Shown: piece by piece, positions 55,560 to 64,000 of the stretch
Numbering within the stretch: the first letter of the stretch is position 1
Layout of the letters: each line of letters starts with the position of its first letter
Assembly (NCBI GenBank): GCA_036346405.1
Contig: CM070561.1
Span: forward strand, 33,530,838-33,594,837
Direction: 5' to 3'
DNA from: Phyllostachys edulis
Lineage: Eukaryota; Streptophyta; Magnoliopsida; Poales; Poaceae
DNA length: 64,000 nt
Notes under the pieces: model-generated
What the model saw: only the letters and a program-made list of their open reading frames with translations
Databases searched by the model: none
What the model was told of the DNA's origin: nothing
Program-made: the position numbers and the translations under genes

Positions 55560-56871
55560 GAGGGAACCGCTAGGGTTTTTGTTCTTACTCGTCACTTCTA
55601 CTCCCCAGTGCCCTTAGCCCCTTAAGCTCTCGCGCACTCGTTCGCGTCCTCTAGGGCTCGCTCGTTCACCTCCCCTTAAGCCCCGACACCGCCGCCTCCG
55701 ACCTCGACGCTGCCGCCCCTGACATCGACGACGTCACCGTCCTCGACGCATGGCCTCCTCCTCGTGTGCCCTCGTCGTCGGATTTCCCCTCCAGCGGCCT
55801 CACTCTCCCCTCATCGCTTCTTCCCTCGGAGCTGTGGAGGTAACAGGCTAAGAGCTCGGTGCCACCCTTCCACCTTGTCCTCCCTCATCCCCTTTTTATT
55901 TGTAATGTGTAGATGCACGTGGATTTGCTAATTAGATGAAAATGTGTAGGATAATATGAAGTATTTTGGCTGTGATTTGTTAGGATTCGGTCATATTTTG
56001 GATTTGCACAGATATGAAATTCTTTGTGTGGAATGCATGAGTATGTGCAGGACTCGGTGCTATTGTGATTAATGCCAGATGGTTCTTGAACATTTTTTTC
56101 ACCGCTCATCCACTTAATTTGACCGATGGTTCATGCATATATATGGAATTATTCATAGTTGGAATGGCAATGTTCGATGAATCTATGTTCGGTCAGTAAT
56201 CCTCCACTGTGAATATAGTATGGCTATGATTACTTGTTTTGATGTTTTCTATGAAAAGTAATTATATGATCTTTACAGAATTATTCAATTGGAATAACAA
56301 TCACATTCAGATTTTATAATTGATCATACATGTCATTCTCCTGTTTTAGTTTGGACTAAGATATTTCTTGTTCTACATGGCAAATTGGTTAATGAGAATT
56401 GAGTGAATATCCGGTTGGAAATATTAGCATCTCTAAATATCTACATTATTGCTTGCACACAATGCTTTCTAGTACCAAATTAATAATAAATTCACATGTC
56501 CAATACATATACATGTGGTATATGTCCAAATTGGTTCCCTGTTTGACTGAATGTTTACTATGTGATTTTTGTGCTCTGTGCTAATTTCATTCATATACAT
56601 GTGGTATATGTTTAGCATTTCAATCAATTTAAATGACTTGAATGATTTACATTTGATTATGTTAATTTAGTCATTTAAATGTTGTTTTATTAATGCTTTA
56701 TTGTTTCATATTTATGCTGGAATTAATTATGATTATTTGGTAATATTGCACATGTTGAGTATATTATTCATTTTAAATGACATGGAGATACTTCATATGT
56801 ATATGTTGATTTGGGATACTTGGAATTCATTTTATTGTGTATGTAACTTATATAGATAGCAAGTAAGCGAG
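55560..56871. other. Leader and probable intron of the second CACTA C gene
   Basis: 55560-55860 is GC-rich (CTCGACG, CCGCCG), then about 1 kb is AT-rich and intron-like, ending TATATAGATAGCAAG before the ATG at 56872. Confidence 0.4.
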
Positions 56872-59800
56872 ATGGCAGAGGCACCGTCTTCGCCGCTGTC
56901 ACCAACGTCGCCGAATGCGTCTGGATGTCCGACGATAGCGATACATAAGCGAGATGGCAAAGGAAAATCGAAATTGCCTACGGGCCGACTGATCATCACG
57001 GAGGTCAGTGATGTTGGGGTCCCTCTGAGTCCCTAGAGATCAGCGGCGAGATTCTGAACCATCTGCGGGATACTTGCAAGGGAACGGGTCCCCATCACCA
57101 CACCAAAATAGAAGTCTCTGACGAGCGTAGAGAGATACGCTACGTGGGATGTAACTTTCAAATTTCGCTCACTATCCCGTAGTAGACCAAGCGCGTGGAA
57201 CCAAGACGCGTTGCTCGTGATGTGTCACGCGTGGAGGACCTTCAAGAGCATTCTTTGTCACAAAGTACGTGAACACGGGTCGGACGCCCTTCGCGAAGTA
57301 TCCATTCTTGTCGCGGCATATAAGGAACAAGTTTATGCAGATGAAGACGACGACGGAATTTAAGGAGCAAAGTGCGGCGCACAAAGCTCTCTAGGCACGA
57401 AACACTCACCCCCACAAAATCGGCACCGCTGGATACGCGGGTAAATCCGTAGAATGGGCGGCGGAGAATGAGAACACAACCAAGCCATTTCTTGAGATCA
57501 CAGACGAGCATTCCCTAAGCTAGTTAAGAACGAGGGCAAAAGTCACGTCTTCGGGCAGCATCTCTTTCCCAAACCAGACAAACGAGGAAGTGTCCCAACG
57601 TGTGGTAAATATGTCGAACTACCTAGTTGTTAGTAATTCTATAACTTCATAGTGTCTATAATAACATAATAACCTCTTGCAGCGTGCATTGACTGCCCAA
57701 ACTTCTAAATGCTCCTTCCAAGCAGACAGGGAGAAGGATATACTATCTACGGCCCTGAGAAACAAGGAGCACCCGGGTCGCACACGAGGCCTTAGGGTTA
57801 ACGTACCTTGGAGTTATGGATTCCAAGGCGACTACGACACGTATAGGAGTAGGAAGAGATCCAAGGCCGAGCACGACACCCGGTTGGAACAGGTGCTTAT
57901 TGCAAAATTTCAAAGATAGATAACAACATTGCAGGATCAAATGAATCAATTCCTCAGCCAGTCGCAAGCCGTCCTTGTTATTTTGGGAGCCAGTCCTCCT
58001 CAACATCGGAGTAGCGTCGCGTCCACTCCAAATTCTGAACATGACGACGTCCAATTACCGATAGACGACATCAAGGTAATGTACATCTATGGAATGCACC
58101 AAAGATAGACCTATAGGACACCTTAGCTAATTGCGTATCGTTTTGTAGGAGCCCATGCCCTGCAAGCTCTAAGTGAGGATGGTTGGGTCCATTTCTATTG
58201 AGGCTGGGTGGGGGATGCTATATCCATACCAGGAAGGAGTAGTGCAGCACGGTGCCTAGCTGACACAGGGTTACGCCAGGGTCTAGGTGGACATGGTACA
58301 TAACAATTTCATGGCATTCCCGCTGGAGATTCGCCCAAACGAAGACATCAGAACACTAGGGGATGCCGTGCACACTTTTATCTAGTGGCCCAAGAAGGAC
58401 ATCGCTCTGGACCCACTAGTGTCGCGATCTTGATAAGGCCATTCCTCTTCAACAGGACCCTCAATGACTCCACCTCATGAACCTTCACTTCAGAAGGCCA
58501 CCCCAACGGGACCCTCGATGACTCCACCTCATGAACCTTCACTTCAGAAGGCCACCTCATCGGTTCCCGTGGAGAAGACGCCGAAGGAACAAAAAAAGCG
58601 TGCCGCCGTATCAATTCCCGAGTCGTTTACAGGAAGACGTGTAGCAGGCAAGTCGTTAAGGCCAAATCGGAATTGAAGAACATTAAGGCGCCTCCTAAGC
58701 CCTCGAAATACTCCATCGGAAAACCGTTGTGCTTTGACATAGTATTAACCCGCGCTGGATTAGGTTGTCAGGCTTTGCATCTCTAGTACATGTAGAAGAC
58801 CGAAAAGAAAGGGTGCAATACTGGAATCACCGTCAGATACAAGGATAAGCATTTCTTCAACAGGCCGGGTCACTTCGTCGTGGGCTTCAACGACTTATAC
58901 GACATATTCAACCTCATTGCCCTCGATGCCTCACTTCTACGATGTTGGACACTGTAAGTGTGTACAATCAAGTTCTACATTCACGTAATACCGATAAATA
59001 TCACAACTCATTGCTTATGTACAGATACATGATGAAAAAAGCCGAGGAATGGTTCGAACCGGTGGGTTTCCTCAACCCACACGTGGTCTCTATGCAAACC
59101 ATCGAAACAGACGCATCCTTCGTCGAGAAATATATAACGACGGGATTGCTTCGTCAAGACAACAAGGACTGCATACTGGTGCTCTACAACTAGGGGTAAG
59201 TGCTTTACTACTTGCTATATAAATTTCATTTGTACTTTATACGCAGCACGAACTTAGGTTTAATGACTATAGCGACATACATAAGTAGGTACCACTGGAT
59301 CCTTTTAGTCATTATACCGAAGAGGAACAAGGTAATATACCTTGATTCCCTAATCGACAAGAAACAAAGACGACTTCAAAGATTCGTAAATACTCGATGT
59401 GTATGCTCATTTTCTCCATACATAAATCTATTGTAGTCTTCCTTCGTTTGAAATGGCCGAGGATAACTTTTTGGAATCATATAGTTCGTTCACCGCCTAT
59501 GTTGATGGGGGAGGACCATATAAGGGGGGATCGAACAAGACACTAACACACAGGATGCAATTTTCGGTACGCGCTACAACACAATAATGCTATATCATAC
59601 TTCCTAATAATGCGTCTCGAACTGACTATACCTATATATGTAATTCTATTTTTGCAGTGCCGCCAGCAAAAAAAATGATGAGCTATGTGCATTCTACGTT
59701 TGCCATCATATGGAGCAAATCATTAGTGCTAAGACGAAGGATCCCGAGGTTTGTCAATCTCGAAATAATTATTTCCGAATTATAAATTTAAATATATATG

Positions 59801-59999
59801 CTTACCACTTTACTTTTGCTAGCGACAGGATTTGATGATAAAATTAGATCCACTCGTTGCGAGAGAGATCGTGTACGTTTGAGGGCACCTTTGCGCCTTC
59901 ATCAAGACAGCTATCATTAACCCCAACGGAGACTTTCACTTCGTCGCCGACCCAAAGTTTCACCCCGTCGACACCTCTCAACCACGTGCAAACAAGTGA
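56872..59999 (+). pseudogene. Second CACTA gene with Ulp1-like (C48) cysteine protease domain, degenerate
   Basis: Opens MAEAPSSPLSPTSPNASGCP, then a stop and shifts. Later parts match the plant En/Spm accessory protein: ILSTALRNKEHPGRTRGLRV, VPWSYGFQGDYDTYRSRKRS (57680-57917); YARVWVDMVHNN and LGDAVHTFI (58270-58383, DUF8039-like); VVGFNDLYDIFNLIALDASL (58877-58938); FVEKYITTGLLRQDNKDCIL; the Ulp1 His motif RYHWILLVIIPKRNK and Asp motif VIYLDSL (59288-59355); and the Cys motif NDELCAFYVCHH (59677-59712). His, Asp and Cys of the C48 triad are all visible. The C terminus, INPNGDFHFVADPKFHPV, ends at TGA 59997-59999. Several frameshifts and internal stops mark it as decayed. Confidence 0.85.
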
Positions 60000-60289
60000 T
60001 TCAATTATAATCCAATTGTAATTATAGCAAGAATACTTGAACAAATTCTTTTGTAATTTATTTTGAGTAATGATCACTTTGAGTTGTCAACAATTGATTA
60101 TCTGTGATGTATATGTTTTCTGCATGCTTGTTTTCAGAGGGCATAGCTAGCAATTCCTGATGCTAGCCAAAAATACAAAAAAGTAGTTAGGGTAATGAGC
60201 TATCACAGACGGTTTTGTGTTGAAACTGTCTGTGAAAGTGGTATCCACTACACCATGGCATAATATTAAGGGCAATGCAACTGCTGGAA

Positions 60290-60650
60290 AAAAACTGCGT
60301 TCAAAGGCAATTTATCTGCCGACAATTAGTTTTCCCGGCACTTATGGCCTGCCTAGTAAAGTGCTGCCGGGAAAAACATTTCCCGGCAGATATGTGTATT
60401 CCCGGCAGTTAACTGCCCTAGAAAAGTTGATTTTCCCCGGCAGTTATAGTTTCCTCGGTAGTTAGCTTTTTCCCGACAGTTAGAGTTTCCCCAGCAGTTA
60501 GAGGTATTGCCGGTAGTTAACCTGCCCTTGATTGTCGTTTTCCCCGGCAGTTAAGTGCCCTAGATAAATTGGTTTTCCCCAGCAGTTAGTTGTTTTCCCG
60601 GTAGTTAAGAGTTTTGCCGGTAGTTAATTGCCCTTGATTGTCTCTTTTTC
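60290..60650. repeat. CACTA D subterminal repeat array
   Basis: About ten copies of CCCGGCAGTTA / CCGGTAGTTA, mostly same orientation, with TTGCCCTTGATTGTC punctuating. The reverse complement of the array at 1837-2047. Confidence 0.85.
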
Positions 60651-61837
60651 CAAATACTTAAACGCATCACTAATCAGGACATTAGACTCTAGATTATTAG
60701 ACTAGCTAGAACTAATAGCACATATGCCTCCTTAAAATAGATGCACTTTTAATAACTAGGAATCAAACAGGAGTGAAAGTTCAGACAATTGCTTGAAAGG
60801 TAACATCAAATAACTATTATTATTAACTCCATAGATGTTTTCGAACTACAGGACTACAGGTACAATGGTTAGATGGAAAAGCTGAATAAAAACAGAGAAT
60901 GTATGACGACAGTCTATTCATTTTTACTGAATATCCACAAAGTTCTACTTAAAGGAATCAATAACAGGAAAAGATCCCAATGATGCATAAAGGCACTGAT
61001 GGGGTATCGCCCCTTATCAACAAAGAGTCGCAAGACGAAGTGCTTTACACCATGATTCCTTCACTCAGGAAGTGTCAACATAAAGAGCGCACATCTTGGT
61101 TCCATTATAAACCTTAGATTCCTTGCTTTCCAATTTTATTACCTCTTAGCCCTGAAAGTACAGTAGCATACAAACTGAAGAATAGAAGTAAATTATCCTA
61201 CCAAATTAGCCGCTTTAAATGGCTTAATGAAAGGCACACAAAGTTTCTTGACAAGCACTTCTAACTTCTAAAATAGATTTCCTTCAGATAGAGTTCCTTC
61301 AAGAAACAAAATTTCATTATATTTTACTCTTCTACAATGGTTCTAAATAGCTAGTTGCTACAATGTTGGGTAAAATTAAAATGATATGGAATTAAGATGA
61401 CGATAGTTTCAAAGAACTCTTAATGAATAGGAAAGCCATATGGTAAAAGTTACCTTAATGATGTACCATACAAACACATGGTATAAATAGTGTGTATATA
61501 GTAAAGAGGAGGAGATGGTGCAGGAGGAGAGATGGGTGATGGTACAAATGTAAGGGTTCATTTAGCTAATCTAATTCTAAAACATCAAGATGGTATAATT
61601 GTATCATAGGCACACCGAAAGAGCTTCATAGAGAATAGAACAAAACACTATCATGCTACTTATGGACATAAATGGCGTGAACGTGCATGGTAATCAGAAT
61701 GCTCAAAATTATTCTCTCCAAACATTCCCTCCTTGCTATAGGGTCCTAACAAAAAAAAGCATGGGAGCAAACTTAGAAAGAGCTTCATAGATAATAGAAT
61801 AAAATATTATCAAGGTACTTCCATGGCAGGGATTTAC
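60651..61837. other. Gene-free AT-rich interior of CACTA D
   Basis: No coding segment recognised; may contain introns or 3' untranslated DNA of the captured minus-strand fragment. Confidence 0.35.
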
Positions 61838-61921
61838 CTCAGATGTAGAAGGCAGCAGAACACAAGCATCATCTTTGATAATGTCCAGATTGTATACATA
61901 GACTCCATTCTCCTGGCACAA
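61838..61921 (-). pseudogene. Single unassigned exon (28 codons)
   Basis: Begins after TTACTCCACAG and ends before GTAAATCC, both good splice sites. It reads LCQENGVYVYNLDIIKDDAC then VLLPSTSE without a stop. It is the next exon-like piece after the Erlin exons on the same strand, but it does not resemble the expected continuation of Erlin; so it is either from another captured gene or a region I fail to recognise. Confidence 0.45.
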
Positions 61922-62289
61922 CTGTGGAGTAATATAGCAGGGGAAAGTATAAACTTAATAAAATTAATAAATGTATTTTTTAGATCTCAATATATGCAAC
62001 ATGAACAATCAATAAGAGCGTTTTTCTAATACCAAACAAGCTGTCAAGCTCTAGTATCAGAGGATATGTATATTACAACAACAAAACCATCTCAAGTACT
62101 CAGTATAGTATAAACTGTCCATGGATGTTCACAGGGGACACAATTGTAACATATAATTTGGCCACATGGAGTGTATACCTTTGTATATGTATTTTTGGTG
62201 AGCTAGTAATGCAGGTATAAGCTCTCCTATATTGCACAACTGCATAATAGAAAGAACAAAAAGTTGATTAACTAAAAGGATTCACCAAC

Positions 62290-62770
62290 CTGATCAAACA
62301 TGTCAATGTAAACTTGCTGCAAACTGTGAGCACCGCAGAATTGGTTTATCTCATGATGAATTTTGTCATATATCCATGTCTCTGTCATAATGCACAAAGA
62401 TAATTGAGTAGGGTTTCATAAACAAACTCTTTATGGAGACGATTGGCAACCTACAAGCCCAGAAGTGGATCAAGCAGCTCAGAAACAAGTAAATGATTTT
62501 TTTTCTTTGACGGGAAAGCAAATGAAAAACAGATAGCACTATACCTCTATCTTGTCAAAGATGATCATTACACCACCTTTTGTTCCACAAGGAATACCTT
62601 TGACCTGGTTAAGCACAATGAGAGGCACAAAAATATTTCTATCGTAAACTCGTTTGCTAAAGAAATACAACAATCTTTCAATTGGTATCCCAAAAGTTTA
62701 AAACAAGCAGTGCTCCAAATAAAAAGACACGGCAAGTAAATTAACTAACCTGAGGGATTTTATCAGTATT
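62290..62770 (-). pseudogene. Erlin (SPFH/prohibitin-domain ER protein) fragment, broken
   Basis: Erlins form ring complexes in ER lipid-raft domains. Exons in reading order: about 62770-62750 (NTDKIPQ, preceded by a possible longer exon); 62604-62545 (VKGIPCGTKGGVMIIFDKIE, ends before GTATAG); 62450-62290 (VANRLHKEFVYETLLNY, then after a frame change TWIYDKIHHEINQFCGAHSL, QQVYIDMFDQ, ends before GTTGGTG). These match the SPFH core. The third exon is 161 nt where 159 is expected, so two extra bases near 62400 break the frame. The N-terminal membrane anchor and the C-terminal coiled coil are absent. Lies inside CACTA D. Confidence 0.85.
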
Positions 62771-63360
62771 CTGGAAGCACATGAAAAGACAAACCTTGTA
62801 TATGGCAAACCAATATGTACTCTTCATAGGATACATAGCTCTTAATCCTGACAATATAGGACTATAAAGGACAACAGCTCAAGTTATATCTAGCTTTCAA
62901 ACCCAAGAATCACATCAGCGATCATATCATATATATTTGTTTCTTTCAAACCAGCAAATCTGGCATTTCTTAAGCATTTTTATTGCCTTTTCAAAGAACT
63001 TCTGGTTACCTTTTTTGAGCAAACCAGAGAAAGAGAGCAACTGATAGATTCAGCTGAGTAAAAAAATTATCCAAATATAAGGAAAAGGTCATGGTCGGTT
63101 GAGTCAAATGTGACTAATTATCAGTATTTAGTTTCTCTCTGATTAAGTAACTCTCATATGTTAAGTCTTGCAATTTTTTCTGTGTGGCTGCTTCCGGTCA
63201 TCTAGAAGTAACAATTAATGGTTGAGAGAGAGAATTGAGCTGCGAAAAAGGTATATATTTGTTCAGGTTGCATTGCGGGCATGGACCAAAAGTAACACAA
63301 CAAATTGTCATAAATTTGAATACAACAGTCCTCTAATCAATAGAAGATACTAACCATTCC
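62771..63360. other. AT-rich interior of CACTA D
   Basis: No gene recognised. Confidence 0.35.
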
Positions 63361-63367
63361 ATCACAG

Positions 63368-63422
63368 AGCAAGTGGTAGAGCGGAGTAGAGCACAGAGCA
63401 AGGGGTAGAGCGGAGTAGAGTA
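63368..63422. repeat. 32-bp tandem duplication
   Basis: AGCAAGTGGTAGAGCGGAGT near 63368 recurs as AGCAAGGGGTAGAGCGGAGT near 63399. Confidence 0.8.
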
Positions 63423-63539
63423 CCTCAGTAGCCACGGTAGCAGCCCACATACCTCACTGTCACCATGCATCAACGAAGTAAAATTAGAAAACGAAATAAG
63501 TGCAAACATTAAAAACCAAAATCAACAGAGAAAGGAGAA

Positions 63540-63885
63540 AAGGGGGGTTGAATCCCAGGGAGGAAGAAGCAGGAGAGGCGAGGGCAAGGCTTCAAGAGCT
63601 ACTATGGGCGGGCCTAGCCGAGTCAGAGGGCACGCATGAGCCGAGCCGTAGGCGGCGAAGGCGGTGGCGCAAGCGCTAGGGAGCGGCGCAGGAATGGGGC
63701 CGAGCCAGCGCACGGGCAAGCTAGGCCTAGGCGGCGCAGGCCGACCCACAGGCGTGGGCTCGAGGGAGCCGGCCAGGGGCAGCACCGAGCGACGCAGGGG
63801 AAAGAGCCAGCTGGAGGGACCCCATGGCGCCAAGAGGAAGCTCCGGCCAAAGCTTTTGCCAGGGAGAGAGAATGGGGAGAATGAG
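63540..63885. other. GC-rich block in CACTA D
   Basis: CpG-rich; open frames on both strands are low-complexity. Placed upstream of the Erlin exons in their sense, so it may be a captured 5' region, but I could not align it. Confidence 0.4.
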
Positions 63886-64000
63886 AGTAATGTGGAATGG
63901 CTTGTGAGGATATATTTGGGGATAATGTGGGCTGCCCTCCCTCCCTCTCATTTTTTCACCTTCCCGCGCTCACATCGCGAAACCCTTCCCGCGTGGCATT

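Larger units (their letters stand above)
51251..60245 (+). mobile_element. CACTA element C, near full length, degenerate, 3' end interrupted
   Basis: Starts CACTACTACAAAACAGGCAA at 51251 and carries terminal arrays of ATCACAGACGGTT / AACCGTCTGTGAT. Two genes follow on the same strand: a TNP2-type transposase (51890-55038) and a second gene with a Ulp1-like domain (56872-59999). A last copy of the repeat lies at 60201-60236, immediately before the start of CACTA D, which has inserted in or next to the 3' end. The true right terminus is outside the window. Both genes contain stops and shifts, so the element is not autonomous now. Confidence 0.85.
60246..64000. mobile_element. CACTA element D (left part), carrying gene fragments
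   Basis: Starts CACTACACCATGGCATAATA at 60246, nearly identical to the terminus of element A. The first 405 bp are subterminal repeats of (T)TTCCCGGCAGTTA(A). Beyond 60660 the body is AT-rich and contains Erlin exons and one unassigned exon on the minus strand; a GC-rich block follows at 63540-63880. No right terminus is in the window. The three bases before the start are ATC. It is inserted in the repeat-bearing 3' region of CACTA C. Confidence 0.8.

Overview
This window is plant nuclear DNA, almost certainly from a grass (Poaceae; Oryza-like is my best guess, species not provable from sequence alone). The evidence is one very GC-rich intron-containing cell-wall gene, GT..AG introns, long AT-rich stretches, and dense nested transposons of grass types: CACTA/EnSpm, Ty3 elements with LTRs over 3 kb, Ty1 elements with initiator-Met primer sites, a BARE-like LTR ending in CCAACA, hAT and Mutator-like miniature elements, and a Helitron end. 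No operons, CRISPR arrays or prokaryotic genes are seen.

Layout. 1-8924: right part of a CACTA element (A) that begins outside the window and carries two exons of a MYG1-like gene; its terminal region is split by a solo LTR (2048-8754, exact 5-bp target duplication), itself split by a second CACTA element (B, 4713-7684, 3-bp duplication) carrying a broken SNF7/VPS32 (ESCRT-III) gene. 9161-9869: hAT-type element. 13558-14640: broken heavy-metal ATPase (HMA) fragment. 16137-17677: GC-rich tandem repeats, a promoter-like TATA site, then an AT-rich minisatellite. 17678-27078: two nested Ty3 retrotransposons on the minus strand, the first with a 2.0-kb solo LTR inserted in its reverse transcriptase. 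27079-31862: AT-rich region ending in a Helitron 3' terminus. 31955-32471: second hAT miniature element.

33148-35064 (minus strand) is the only intact host gene I can support: a four-exon xyloglucan endotransglucosylase/hydrolase (XTH) of 345 aa. Its upstream side holds CT microsatellites, a 30-bp-period hairpin array and two foldback elements (36348-36503, 37435-38262).

38488-50287 is a second retrotransposon pile: a Ty1 LTR with a broken gag, then a compound LTR with target duplication GTTTT containing a truncated Ty1 element and BARE-like LTRs. 51251-60245 is a degenerate near-full-length CACTA element (C) with a TNP2-type transposase and a second gene with a Ulp1-like cysteine protease domain; each gene follows an array of hairpin repeats and a TATA-like box. 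Its far end is interrupted by CACTA element D (60246 to window end), of the same family as element A and carrying a broken Erlin (SPFH) gene.

The recurring theme is capture and decay of host gene fragments: MYG1, SNF7 and Erlin pieces lie inside CACTA elements and an HMA piece lies in undefined DNA. Exon boundaries were read by eye from splice signals and remembered family similarity, so edges are accurate to the base only where stated.
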